The notes beneath the pieces were generated by a model. It was not told where the DNA came from. It saw only the letters and a list, made by a program, of their open reading frames with translations, and ran no database searches. 25,058 bases of DNA, taken from the NCBI GenBank assembly GCA_001579985.1, contig LRSR01011843.1, forward strand, positions 1-25,058, in the 5' to 3' direction. The stretch comes from Hypsibius dujardini (Eukaryota > Tardigrada > Eutardigrada > Parachela > Hypsibiidae). Of this stretch, positions 8,299-19,199 are shown one piece after another. The position numbers were made by a program, and so were the translations under genes. The number at the start of each line of letters is the position of its first letter. Within the stretch, counting starts at the first letter, position 1.

Positions 8299-10823
8299 TT
8301 AAAAGCTAAATTTAACCGAATCGGGTTTAAAACGATTCCGAAAGACCAACTTGGATTTCTCAAACCAGGTTGCGCGGTTGGAGGGTTTGGCGGTGGAGTT
8401 GCATGAGCTGTCCGCGGAGGGTGAGCAGTTGAGCGCGTACTCGTAATCCGCGACATTGTGGACGTGGGGGTTATAGCCCAGCACTTGAAGCATCGGGGCA
8501 AAGAGCTGGATTTGCTGCCGGAACTCGGCGGGCACCTTGCCCACCCATTTGCTCAACGGTTTGCTGTTGATCTGCTGCACCACCTGGGAGCTTGTGAATT
8601 CCACCCTGAAACAAAATGGAATAAAAAAATTAACCGTTTTTGTTAAATGATGTTCGAATACAACGAATGAAAGATAAAGACCCGAACGACCGACACAGAC
8701 AATCATCCAAAGAGTTTGACGGTCGGTTAAAGTGGAAGACCTTTTGGTCCGACGATCGGACGGCGGATGACCGACGGTTGAACGGTAGACCGTCTCACCG
8801 ACGGTCTATGTGATGGACGATCAATCGAGACGGCCAACTAGTGGTGCACATTCGGTTAAAGTAGTTCGCTGTTAGTCCTTGAGCGAACCTTGGTTAAAAG
8901 CAGTGAAAGAGAAGTCCGACGGACAGACTGTCAGCTTTGCTGGTTGATGGCCTGCCAGATATGTGACAGTCATTTAGACCAGTAGTCGGTCTATCCGCCA
9001 CCAGACTGGCCGTACGAAAATCCTCAGAACGGACAACCGCCGACCAGGTTCGACCGTTTGGCTACTGGGTTAACCTCTTGCTATCCGAAATAAGTGTATT
9101 ACACTAACCCATCGTCTACCCTCGACTGACCGTCCTTGCACCCTCGACTGACCGTCCCCTACCCAAGTCGACCGTCTGCCTATTGGACTGGCCGTTCTTG
9201 CAACCACCCGATGACCGGGCTGACCGCAAAAGAGTCCACATTGACCGTCTGCCATCATTGTTCAGCGACGGTCCGCTATCCCGAGAAACCCTCAAATATC
9301 ATCTCGAAGTTCAGCTGTTTGGACAGACAGTTTGCCAATCGGATCGACCGTTCACTACCTCCTGACGTCTCGCCTAGACAGATCGACCGTCCGCTTAACG
9401 GACGGACCGTCCGATATTCAACTGATGGTCCACGTCATCGCCGAATGACAGTCCACCATTCCATATAAGACTTACGGGGACACCGGCACGCCGTCCAGTC
9501 TGCCGATGTATTTCTCATGCTCCAACATTGAGTCCTCATACTGCAGGCCTAAAAAGTCGCAGATTTGACGAAGCCACGCGGCGGTGTCCAGTACGAGTTG
9601 TTCGTAGTAGACCACCATGCAGCGGGAAGGCCCGACCAGAATGCACTGCTCCAGCATCAAACGGTTGGCAGCGTTCCATTTAGCCAGACAGTCCCTGAAA
9701 TGCACAACATTCTTAATATTCGTTGGGTTTCCCTTGCCGAAGTCAGATTAATCGTACACGTAGTCGGTGATGATGAGATTGGCCACGGGGAGCTTCCTTG
9801 ACATGATTGAGTGTACCACTGCGCGGCCATCCCGCACGAGATGGATGAACTTGGCATTGGGAAAGAGGACGGAAAGGTAATGGGCACTGTGCATTGACAT
9901 CGGGTCCTTGTTGCACATCACATCAGCGGCAGTTCCATGCCCGGAAATGATCTAAAAATGCCCTCGAAAATTAGTCGATTTCTGAATCGGGTGTTTGCCC
10001 TTTTTGATTGGATCCTCTTTCAATTTGCTTTTTGAGGACTTAATCGACGTCTCAAGTGTTGACAAAGATTCGTTTGTACCTCAGGCTTTGTTCTGAGACT
10101 AAAGATGAACTGATTGAAGAACATGAAATTATTTCGCATTAAAAGAATAGAGTCTGACAGAAGAGTACCTCGTATAAAAAAGCGGCAAACGCGGAGTCAA
10201 TGACGTCTTTGGTGACTTTTCCGTTGGACCACTTTTTCAGTTCCGACTCGAAGGTCGGTTCCTGGTACCAGCTGTCGCGAACGCCCAGAATAATCGGCAC
10301 CACGTAAGTCTCTTCCCCGCAACGAACCTTTGAATGCACGTCCAGGATGGCGCGCATTAATGTCGTGCCTGGAGAGGAAAAATGCCGGAGGAAATGTGAC
10401 CATCCATGCCGGACTGATCGGAATAATAAATAAAAGAAGGAATCACAAAGATATGACAACTTTACTGGTTTGGTATATATTAATACAAATTACTTAACAA
10501 TTTTTTAAATATTCTTAAATAAGTCAAGTTTCAAAACGAAAATGTCAATGACACGTCTTCTTACCACTGCGCGGCATTCCGCCAATAAAAATCATCGGTT
10601 TGTTCCGATTTGATGCGACTGCTGTGGAAGTATTCGATCCCTCGGGGAGCTGAATGATTCCGTAGATATTCCGTGAGAGAGCTGACCATCCGACAGCCCC
10701 GACAGCACACAAAACTATCGTCAATGCATAGAGAAATCGGTTGGCCCAAGTGTTCAATGAAGAATCCTGCTGGGCAACTGTTTTGGACGCGACATCCTGC
10801 TTTTCCCTTTGATTTCGCTTCAT
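8299..10823 (-). CDS. TPST: Tyrosylprotein sulfotransferase (TPST), complete
   Basis: Five exons right to left: 10823-10565, 10368-10169, 9951-9758, 9694-9476 and 8605-8299. All phases agree, giving 392 residues (human TPST1 and TPST2 are about 370-377). The enzyme transfers sulfate from PAPS to tyrosines of secreted and membrane proteins in the Golgi lumen. It is a type II membrane protein: short basic N-terminus, signal anchor at about 29-49, then the catalytic domain. Motifs: FIGGMPRSGTTLMR (79-92, 5'-phosphosulfate loop), RCGEET (102-107) holding the family's catalytic glutamate, CNKDP (166-170), VRDGRAVVHSIMSR (192-205, 3'-phosphate site), and near the C-terminus FTSSQVV, LSKWVGK and APMLQVLGY. 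The C-terminal tail of about 45 residues differs from mammals. The exon 3 donor (GTACGA) was chosen because only it gives the right phase. The long last intron is filled with GACCGTC repeats. Confidence 0.93.
8710..9465. repeat. Degenerate GACGGTC / GACCGTC array in the last TPST intron
   Basis: GACGGTC-type motifs predominate at about 8715-8860 and GACCGTC-type at about 9010-9465, so this array also changes strand. It occupies most of the 870-bp intron 9475-8606. Open frames across it are by-products. Confidence 0.65.
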
Positions 10824-11435
10824 AATCGACAATTCTCTTCAATACCCCAGATTGCGTGAAAGAATCACGCTGCAAGATTAGCTCACTGGGTGACAATAAC
10901 TTATTTACCTCGTAAGCATCTGAAGAGATGCTGAAGAAGAAGATGCTGAAATATCTTGAAAGCTGAGATGTAAATGCAGGCGCTTCTTGCCGTTGGCCAT
11001 TTACGGACAGACACGCAAGGTGTATCGATGAAATAGGTTATGAGCACATTGATGATTGTTTTGTCTGTGATAACGCGAGGACGAACCGGTAAAAGTGCAT
11101 GCAGACACATTCGCTTCATCGATGTAACAGCAATATTCAATTGGTCATGAAAAGTATATTTCCGCGATAAGAAAGAACATTTTGTTATCTTCTCTGAGGA
11201 ATAAAACAGGGCTCTCTCCGTTCATCAGACTGAAAATCTGTGCACAGCCGCGCTTTTTCCCCTTTTTCTCTGTTTGTTAACCCATTGTGGGTGCTTTCTT
11301 GGGAGACACTCTTATTTTATTTTTTTGCAAAAGACAAAAAATGCCCGTATTTTTGGGTCTATTTATACGAATGCAGCTTGTAAGATTTCCAGTTTTTTTT
11401 ACAAGAAAAAGTAAAAAAATGGACGGAGAAACCGA
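10824..11435. other. 5' flank of the TPST gene
   Basis: No supportable gene. It should contain the TPST promoter and 5'UTR. A local repeat of AGATGCTGAAGA/GAAGATGCTGAA is seen at about 10922-10950. No TATA box could be placed with confidence. Confidence 0.4.
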
Positions 11436-11439
11436 AACT

Positions 11440-12440
11440 AGCTTGACGGTCGGTCGGTCGGTCGCCGTCACGCCTCTTATCGTTTATGCTGCGAAAACTG
11501 ATTTGACTCTCATTACATCGTCAGCGACCTCTACAGGGAGCTTTTTCCAACTGTCGAATGCATTTTTTCACCCATCTGAAACGTGCTCCCAAAACAGTCG
11601 TTGACTTCTTATGACCGTTCCAGCGGGTTATCGGATTCCTTTTAATAACTTGGTTATAACTATATTCAGTTTGGAAGTTCTTGTTTCAGGGTGGCCCATT
11701 CCAGGTAGGAACGTTGTACCGGTGATTGAAACTACCGGTCGGTCGGTCAGTCAAGGTGACGGATGTTTGGTGGTGATGAACTTTCGGTCCGAGTGGTTAT
11801 GACGGTCGGTCGGTCAAGGTGACGGATGTTCGGTGGGTGATGAACTTTCGGTCCGAGTGGATAGAACGGTCGGTCGGTTGGTCGGTCGGTCAAGGTGACT
11901 GATGTTCGATGGGTGATGAACTTTCGGCCCGAATGGTTATGACGGTCGGTCGGTCAGGCAAGGTGACGGATGTTGGGTGAACTTTCGGCTGGAGAGGTTA
12001 TGACGGTCGGTCTTGAATGAATGGTCCAGAGGTGAATACGATAATTACTATCCTGACCGGTCGTCACCCCGGGATGGACTGTAGACTAAAAATGTTGACC
12101 GTCTCGGCCGCCGTTTTGCCACCGAGCAAACGTCAGCTAACCCTCCGGCACTTACCTTGACAGACCGACCCACCGACTGACTGGCCGACCCACCGACCCA
12201 CCAACCGACCGACCGCCCAACTGACTGGCCGACCGACCCACCGACCCACCGACCGACTGACCGACTGACCGACCGACCGACCAACTGACTGGCCGACCGA
12301 CCCACCAACCAACCGACCGTCCGTTCACTACCTTGACGGATCTCCAGTACCTTGACAGATCGTGCCTCACCGGGATTTTCATCCACCTCAGACCCTATCA
12401 TCAAGCAGGCAGACCGACCGTCCGCAACCTCAACATGTCG
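11440..12440. repeat. GGTC / GACC tetranucleotide arrays in opposite orientations
   Basis: From 11443 to about 12015 the plus strand carries runs of GGTCGGTCGGTC. From about 12155 to 12425 it carries GACCGACCGACC. The two halves can pair with each other. The left half includes a longer minisatellite (11752-12015). Ser/Val/Gly/Arg-rich frames here are repeat translations. Confidence 0.85.
11752..12015 (+). repeat. Minisatellite of 63-76 bp units
   Basis: CAAGGTGACGGATGTT starts four units at 11752, 11815, 11891 and 11959. Each unit continues with GATGAACTTTCGG and a variable number of GGTC steps, which accounts for the uneven period. The last unit lacks about 7 bp of the middle part. Confidence 0.85.
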
Positions 12441-12974
12441 TGTCCAACAACCTGACCGACGGAAGATCCTCCTAGTTGCACTTGTGGCAGACCTTCCGTA
12501 GCTCGGACGAGTCTTCCGCCACTTTGGATCCCTTCATCAACATCTTGTCTCGATCTTTTTGCATACATCCACGACATACTCAAATTGTGAGCTCACGACA
12601 CTGATCAGATTTTAGAAGCCCCTCGTGCCGACATTTATAGCAATGTCAATTCAATCCGGAAATCGCATTAATTCTACAGGGCGTCAACGGATGCCTCCCA
12701 TCATTCACCTCACGCTGAGAGAATCTTTTCAATCTCATACCGAGAGGTTATTCACTCTCGATTTTTTTCACGCCGTCGAATCGGCCTCTGCCGTACCATT
12801 CTACACACGAAACATTTAATAACAACAAAGAGCCCGACACCATCATCAAACGTCGCTTCCGCAGACGCAATCAAACGGCTTCCGGCATATTTCCGCGGCA
12901 AAATCGGAATAAAAAAGAAAAAGCCATTCGCAGAGCTCCTCCGTTGCCGAAACGCCACACACACGCAGCGCACT
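12441..12974. other. Intergenic region
   Basis: No supportable gene, RNA or repeat was recognised between the GACC array and the inverted-repeat element. Confidence 0.4.
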
Positions 12975-13343
12975 CAGGGGGGGACCCAAGCAACACCCCT
13001 AGGGGCGCCCGAGGGGCCTGGACCCCTGGAAATGCCATTCGCTTGCAAATTTAATTCTTAACAAAAGACATGTTTGGGGTTCTGGTAAATACTATAAATT
13101 AAATCCTATAAACGTATAAAGTGTAAGAAATATATACACAAGATCGCATTTAATCTTTTTATTATGTTTAATTTCCATTATTGACTTTAACACGCCGATA
13201 CATTTTGTGATAAAAATCAAAATTGGAATCTAGCGGCAGTAGCAGGGGTCCAACCCCCTGCTCCCCCTCGGAGGGCGCCCCTAGGGGAGTTAGTTGGACT
13301 TACANCCCCCGGGGGGGGGGGTTGGTTGGATTGACACCCCCTG
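12975..13343. mobile_element. Probable MITE-like element with GC-rich inverted ends and an unresolved base
   Basis: Both ends begin CAGGGGG when read inward. Inside them the block CCCCTAGGGGCGCCC occurs at the left (13006-13020) and inverted near the right (about 13273-13287), followed in both by a GGACCCCTG-type stretch. The middle, about 13030-13230, is AT-rich and non-coding. The base at 13305 is N, next to a C5-G run, so the right end may be misassembled. I could not find a clear target-site duplication, so superfamily is uncertain (hAT-like from the CAGGGG ends). Confidence 0.55.
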
Positions 13344-13660
13344 AGCAGTGGAAAAGCGCTTCTGACCGTGCGCAACTTCAGTGAGAAATCGAAGGTGTTT
13401 TTCCTGCTGATCTCTGTTGAATGTGCTTTTTATTGCATTGCAAAGTAATCGGTCGGAAGCGCGAGCCGAGTTCGATGGTCGTTCGGCATGGCGGTCCGTG
13501 TGTGTGTGCGTGTTGATGATAATTGTCAATTACACGTGTCTTGAACAAGAAAGTCACAGCTACCTCTCTCTCCCTCTGGCTCTAAGCGAGCTCTCGAGAA
13601 GAGCTCTCTCGCTGACCATCACACACTCACGTTACAGCACTCGATCCACCCTAAACATTT
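13344..13660. other. Intergenic region
   Basis: No supportable gene. It contains a short TGTGTGTG stretch near 13498-13512 and CT-rich sequence at about 13560-13615. Confidence 0.35.
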
Positions 13661-13664
13661 TACA

Positions 13665-13772
13665 CGCACACGCACACACACACACACACACACACAGACA
13701 TACACACGCAGATACGCACACACAGACACACACACAGACACACACACACGCACATACGCACACACACAGAGA
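13665..13772 (+). repeat. CA microsatellite
   Basis: An interrupted (CA)n run with GCACAC and GACACA variants. A His/Thr-rich open frame through it is a repeat translation. Confidence 0.95.
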
Positions 13773-14487
13773 AGCAACGTTTCGTTTCACGGTCACTTTC
13801 GTCATAGTTCGCTGGACTCATTCTCTTCTCCTCACACTCTGGCGACTTTCTTTTTGCTCTTTTCGTGTTACATCTTCTTAGCGTAATTTACCGGCAAAAA
13901 CGAATTCGTGATTCGTACGGATTTAAAAGTGCCGCATCGAAAAAGAAGGTGCGCCCATCCTTTCGCGCTGGTTTTGCCGTTCCGCGCGCCACTTTTCGTA
14001 CTGCATTTATTTCGATCCGGAATTACTATCTGGCCGTTCTTTGAGGCATCATTTTGAAAGGGGCCTTTCAACGGTAAGGACGGTTCAAAAATTGATGCTC
14101 AGATGTAATCGGTTTGCAGAGGAATCTGGCAGGAATTTTTAGTCAGATAAATTTAATTACGTCTAGCAATCATTTTCATCTTTGTCTCTTGCAGTAAATA
14201 AAACAATAAAACAAAGTTTAGTTCAAGTTTGGTTTTAGTTTTCTCAGCACACTTCAAAACGAAAAAGACCGCCTTCAGAAAATATTTTCGCCGAATGACA
14301 AAGTCAAAAGTTTCCTCCCGTTTTCAGAGAAATGTGCCTGAGGTGAATAAGCGCCAGCAAATATCGCGGAATGACGACACTCGTCTAGACGAGTTCACTA
14401 CAATCTGCACTGCGAACCACGCCCTTTTTCATCCCATCCGAGAATTGTGTTCGTGACAATTGCTAGGCTCAATTTTCGATCCGGAAA
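13773..14487. other. 5' flank of the PAN-ZP gene
   Basis: No supportable coding exon. It presumably holds the promoter and 5'UTR of the plus-strand gene. Short open frames at about 13868-14456 have no recognisable features. Confidence 0.4.
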
Positions 14488-17400
14488 ATGATGCTGCGGA
14501 TATTTTGCCTCTTTTTCATCATTCTTGTCTGCGTTCCTCCTGGCCAACCTGCAGGTCAGTCAATTCAGTTGATTCAGTTGATTCAATTGATTGTCTGATT
14601 TTAACAGATTTATCTGTTACTATTCATACAGGATCATGTCCAGCGGGCTCTGCCACGACGTTTGAACTGATAACAGGGGCAATTTTTATGCAAGAACAAG
14701 GCAAAATAAGTCAGTTCCAGACATTCGACATCAACGACTGCTTTGCGGCCTGTCGGAATAGCTCCGCCTGCAATTCCGCCAACTTCGAAACCGGTCTCTG
14801 CACCACCTCACAGTTCAATGCCTCCGCGATGCCGGAGAGTCTGCGGACCGACGACTTCCCCGTCTTTCCGAACTACCTTGAAAAGTTGTGTCTTCGTAAG
14901 TCTGAATCCCTCTCATCAGAGGTGAATAAACAAAGACTACAGACAATCCAGACAAAAAGGCTAACAGAACAGACCGACAGACAGCCAGACAGCCAGACAA
15001 ACAGCCAAACAAACAGCCGGACAAACAGATAGACAGACAGACAAACAGACAGACAGACGTATATGTATTAGATATGTATTTTGTAGGTTTACCGGAAACA
15101 TGTAAACGGCAGTGGAGTTTCCAAGCCGTGGTCAACTATCGACTTCCGGTTTATGGCTTGAAGGCTTTATCGGTGAAAACGAAAGAGGAATGCATGGATG
15201 CCTGTCTGAATGAACAGTCCTTCATCTGTTATTCGGCTGAGTTACGTTATAGTAACATGACATGCGTCTTGAATAACGCAAGCCAGTCGATCCTCCAGAC
15301 AAAACTGCAGAAGGTTACGGATGGAGACCGAGTGGACTACTTTGAGAATAGCTGTGCTAAAGGTAAGCAATCCTCATTGAATAACTCATTGAATGTCAAA
15401 ATGAATGGATTATCGGATGCGTTGAATCCAAGTTAAATGTACAGACTGATGGACCGACAAATGAACAACAGACAGATTGGATGGAAAACAGACAGACATC
15501 GCAATATACGGGATCTTAAAAAGATAGACAGACAGACAGACAATTGACAGATAGACAGACAGACAGACAATTGACAGACAGACAGATAGACAGTCAGACA
15601 CAGGACTGCAGAAATATAGGCAGACAGAGAGACAGACAGGCAGTTAACTGGGCAGCTAGACAGACAACAAATTAGACTGTCGCCCAGGCAGCAAAATCCT
15701 AGAATGCGCTAGAGCAATCGACGGTGCGGTCACATTCACATTTTAGATTATAGCGGGTATGTAGCATATTGCGTGTTTGTTTTCCTTTTCCGGGCATTCA
15801 CAAATGTTTACCTCTATCGTTTCCGTCTGTTAGATCCGAGGACCTACTGTGAGTACAACCGGATACGAGGTCGCGTCTTAAAAGCCGCCGACTTAGTTCG
15901 CAGCAAAGTGGCCTCCCTGGAGGAGTGCAAGTCGCTGTGTCTGACAAGTAATTTCTCCTGCAATTACTACCACTACGGGCAATTATCCGAGGACGAGTGT
16001 AGCCTCAGCCATCACACCGCCGTCACGGTGTCACACATTTCGGAGCCCTATGTGTTCAGTGCCGATTTCGTATCCTATGAACTGCGAGCGTGTTTTGGAA
16101 GTAAGTCCGCGTTTCATTCTCAGCACACTTCCGCCTCATGGGAATATACAATGTTCAGTCAACCATCAAGCTTGACCAACACTTTGTCTTGCCTTCTTGC
16201 ACAGTTCAGTGGTTTTATCTGTCTGTCTGTCTGTCTGCCATTCTGTCAGTCTAATTGTCTATCTGTCTCCTTAATTGTCTGCCTTTCTGATTAAATGTCT
16301 GTGTGATTGTGTAGCCGTGTGTCTGTCTGTCTATGTGTCTGTCTGTCTATGTGTCTCTCTGTGTGTGTTTCTGTCTGTCTGTCTGTCTGTATGTCTTTTT
16401 GTTTGTCTGTTTGTCTGCTTGGGTAGCTATCTGACTAAATGTCTGTCCGCCAGTGCCTCTAAGTGTGCGTCTGTCTGTCTATACATATTTTTGTCTATCT
16501 TCCTACCTAATTATCTGTCTGTCTGATTGGTTATTTGCCTATCTATGTCTAAACCGTCCATCTTGACAAATTGTCTCCTGTTCGTTTTTACAGTTCAGTT
16601 GTCGTGCGAGGCCAAGAAGATGTCGGTCTTGATTGAGACGGACCGCGTCTTCGACGGTCTGGTCTACGCCAAAGAGCAGCCCAAGGCCTGCCAAAATGAT
16701 GTGGTCAACTCGACGGCCTTTCAGCTGACGATGCCGCTGGACGGCACCGGATGCAGCACTGCCAACAACGGACGCGGAACCTACTCCAATTACGTCATGA
16801 TCCAGTATAACGATAAGATTGTCACGTCCAAAGATATGGGACTGAGTGTGTCGTGTGAGTACGACTTGGGCAGTCGGAATGTCACTGGGACGCTTAACAC
16901 TAATGGGTAAGACCTATCCCATCCCTTCGAGTAAACGCCTGCCCGTGCCTCTGCCTGACCGCTTACTGAGTCAGCTGCCTGGAAGACTTATTGTCTGGCG
17001 ACTTAACTCCTCTACGTCTGACTGTCTCCCTACATGCAAAACCCTCTGTATTTGTTATATTGTCTGTGTGTCTGCCTGTTTGCCTGCCTTTCTATATGTT
17101 GCCCCAACATCATGACTACTATTTGTCTGTATGTCTGCCTGCCTGCCTACCTGTCTGACTTTCTATATGTTGCCCCAACATTATGACTACTATTTGTCTG
17201 TATATCTGCCTGCCTTTTTATCTGTTGCCCCAATTTCAGGACTACTTGCCTGCCTGTCTGTGTCTGACACCCTATGTTTTTATGAATCCCCAGCTGTTTC
17301 TGTGCCTATCTCTCTTGATATTAGATGATTTGGATGTCGGCATGGAAGAATAATCTGTCTGTCTGTTTGCAAGCTTGTCTGTCTCTTGACCTGCTTGCAA

Positions 17401-19199
17401 TCTGCCTTTCTGATGTACAGCGGCTGTCAATTTTTTGGATGATCATTGGCTTCACTGTAAATTTTCGTTAATTGCTGGCCATCTCTGACAAGGTAGCGGG
17501 TTGAACCATTTTTCTTATTCAGGGCGCCAACCATTACGGAGAACGTGAACTTCAAGGTCCCGTCGCCGATTGTCCAGATGACCATTCGCAACAGTCAAGG
17601 CAATCCCCTCACCACGGCGACGGTCGGAGACAAGATCTACCTTCAGTTTGACCTCGCTGCCACCAATGGTAATGCCAGCAAACAGACATACGGGCTTCGA
17701 TATATCCTTACATATTTGGAGACAGAACGGCAGACAGATCATCAGGCAGGCAGAAAGACAGACGGACAAACAGACACGCAGGCAGACAGACACGTAGGCA
17801 GACAGATGGACAGACAAACAAGCAAACAGACAGGCAGACAAGCAGACAGACAGACACGCAGGCAGACAGATGGACAGACAAACAAGCAAACAAACAGGCA
17901 GACAAGCAGCAGACAGACAGACAGACAGGCAGAGAGACAGACAGACAGACAAACCACGGACACACAGACATACAGGCAAGTAACTGAATCGCATATAGTA
18001 AACTGTTACCTCTCTTGTCCATATCTAGCGCCAGACATCTACAACATCTTTGTCAAGGACGTCGTAGCGGTTGACGGCCCGGGAAAAACCAAGATCAAAA
18101 TGATTGATTCCAACGGGTATACCTTCTAGTTCTTCAGCAAATTCGGACAATTCTGAAAATGACTTTCTGAAATGGACAGGTGCCCGTCGGATGACATTGT
18201 CTTAGGACCGGTCGAGACCTTGAACGACGGCAAAACCCTTCGCATCCCAATCGAAGCCTTCAAGTTTCCTACCAACGACGAAGTGGAGTTCATGGCCTTG
18301 ATCAAGCCTTGCCAGAAGCAATGCGAACCGGCGCAATGTATCGATGATGCGACCCAGATTGTCTATAATAGCTTTGGAAAACGACGACGTCGACGTGAAG
18401 CTGCCACAGGGGAGGCCCAGATCTCAGACAAAAAGGGGGATGAAGACATGGTGGTTTTCCACCGCATTAACATTAACGATATCTTTTCGACCTGTCCGAA
18501 TGGACGGGATGACTGCCTGTCTGGAGGTAGTTCGGCGCTGGCTTATCAAAATGCACTGCGTGAGTATTCTGGAACATCGAATATGTGTCTGTTTGCCTGT
18601 CTACCCGCTTGTCTGTATGTACTAACTGCCTGACTGTTTGTCTGTCTGCCTGCCTGCCTGTCTGCCTGTCTGTCTATCTGCCTGCCTCCCTGTCAGGCAT
18701 GTCTGTCTGCCTGTCTGTCTGCCTGCCTGTCTATTTGTCTGTCTGTCTGTCAGCCTGACTGTCTGTAAGTCTGTCTGTTGAGTCATCTGGTTTGCCTGCC
18801 TCCCTGTCAGGCATGTCTGTCTATACTGAACCACCCCATTGTTCCGTTTCAGCCGGGGGAGTTCAAGGTAGAATGATCCCTGAAAGTGGGCAGGTGTGCG
18901 TCCACAAACTGGCCATTGCCGTCGCTTCCTCGGTGGTCCTCCTGATCCAGGTGGTGTTCGGTGTGGCGTTGGCCTTCATCTGCCAGCGCTATCGCAGCAA
19001 CCAGAAGCCCCATTTCAAAGCCTGTCTGGACATCTCCACGCCCAGCCCGAGGTCGACGAGTGTGGCCCTGTCGGACTCGGATTTCAGACCGATGGAGAAA
19101 TCCTCGAACAAAAACAGCTACGACCTCTCAGGCACCGCCTCGTCCGTGCAGTTCCTCAGCAGGCAACTCTCCCATCCGACCGCCGAATCCAATAGTTGA
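14488..19199 (+). CDS. PAN/apple x3 - ZP domain transmembrane protein (NompA/NOAH-like architecture), complete
   Basis: Nine exons: 14488-14554, 14632-14895, 15087-15362, 15834-16100, 16594-16906, 17523-17668, 18029-18116, 18180-18559 and 18853-19199. All phases agree, giving 715 residues. Order: signal peptide (1-22, MMLRIFCLFFIILVCVPPG), three cysteine-bearing PAN/apple modules (about 23-110, 111-202, 203-291), a ZP domain (about 293-530, with CEAKKMSVLIETDRVFDG near its start and DIYNIFVKDVVAVDG then IDSNGCP further on), a furin-type site KRRRRR (541-546), a transmembrane helix (about 620-644) and a Ser-rich cytoplasmic tail of about 70 residues. ZP proteins polymerise into apical extracellular matrix after cleavage at such sites. 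PAN-ZP proteins such as Drosophila NompA and nematode NOAH and LET-653 attach or shape cuticle. A cuticle or sensory-matrix role is inferred. Exons 2-4 each carry one PAN module. Confidence 0.92.
14930..15060 (+). repeat. CAGA-type repeat in PAN-ZP intron 2
   Basis: Interrupted (CAGA)n / (CAGACAAA)n tract on the coding strand, ending about 25 bp before the exon 3 acceptor. Confidence 0.9.
15445..15675 (+). repeat. CAGA-type repeat in PAN-ZP intron 3
   Basis: Interrupted (CAGA)n with GATA variants on the coding strand. It is the same strand sense as intron 2 and opposite to intron 4. Confidence 0.9.
16215..16540 (+). repeat. TCTG-type repeat in PAN-ZP intron 4
   Basis: (TCTG)n with TGTC and TATC variants, complementary to the intron 2, 3 and 6 repeats. 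Cys/Leu/Ser/Val-rich frames here are translations of the repeat. Confidence 0.92.
16965..17410 (+). repeat. CTGC/TCTG-type repeat with a duplicated segment in PAN-ZP intron 5
   Basis: Besides CTGCCTG and TCTG steps, TTTCTATATGTTGCCCCAAC occurs at 17089-17108 and again at 17160-17179. The surrounding segment, including CTGACTACTATTTGTCTG-like sequence, is repeated with a period of about 71 bp. A third, looser copy (TTGCCCCAATTTCAGGACTAC) follows near 17225. Confidence 0.75.
17715..17985 (+). repeat. CAGA/CAGG repeat in PAN-ZP intron 6
   Basis: (CAGA)n with GGCA and AACA variants. An internal segment with CACGCAGGCAGACAGATGGAC is present twice (near 17775-17815 and 17853-17885), showing a higher-order duplication. 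Confidence 0.9.
18580..18832 (+). repeat. TCTG/CCTG repeat in PAN-ZP intron 8
   Basis: (TCTG)n and (CCTG)n steps. The block TGCCTCCCTGTCAGGCATG is present twice, at about 18683 and 18798, both followed by TCTGTCT. Confidence 0.9.

Noticed and set aside
9657-9887. Minus-strand frame overlapping TPST exon 3
   Set aside because: It is a shadow frame. The frame giving CNKDP and VRDGRAVVHS joins both neighbouring exons in phase.
12048-12404. Val/Gly/Ser/Arg-rich minus-strand frame resembling a low-complexity protein
   Set aside because: It is a direct translation of the GACC array and reads open in more than one frame.
13417-13881. 154-codon plus-strand frame with a His/Thr repeat
   Set aside because: The frame is held open by the CA microsatellite and shows no domain, signal peptide or homologous stretch.
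15410-18022. Cysteine/leucine/serine/valine-rich open frames on both strands
   Set aside because: They are translations of TCTG and CAGA repeats within introns, not cysteine-rich peptides.
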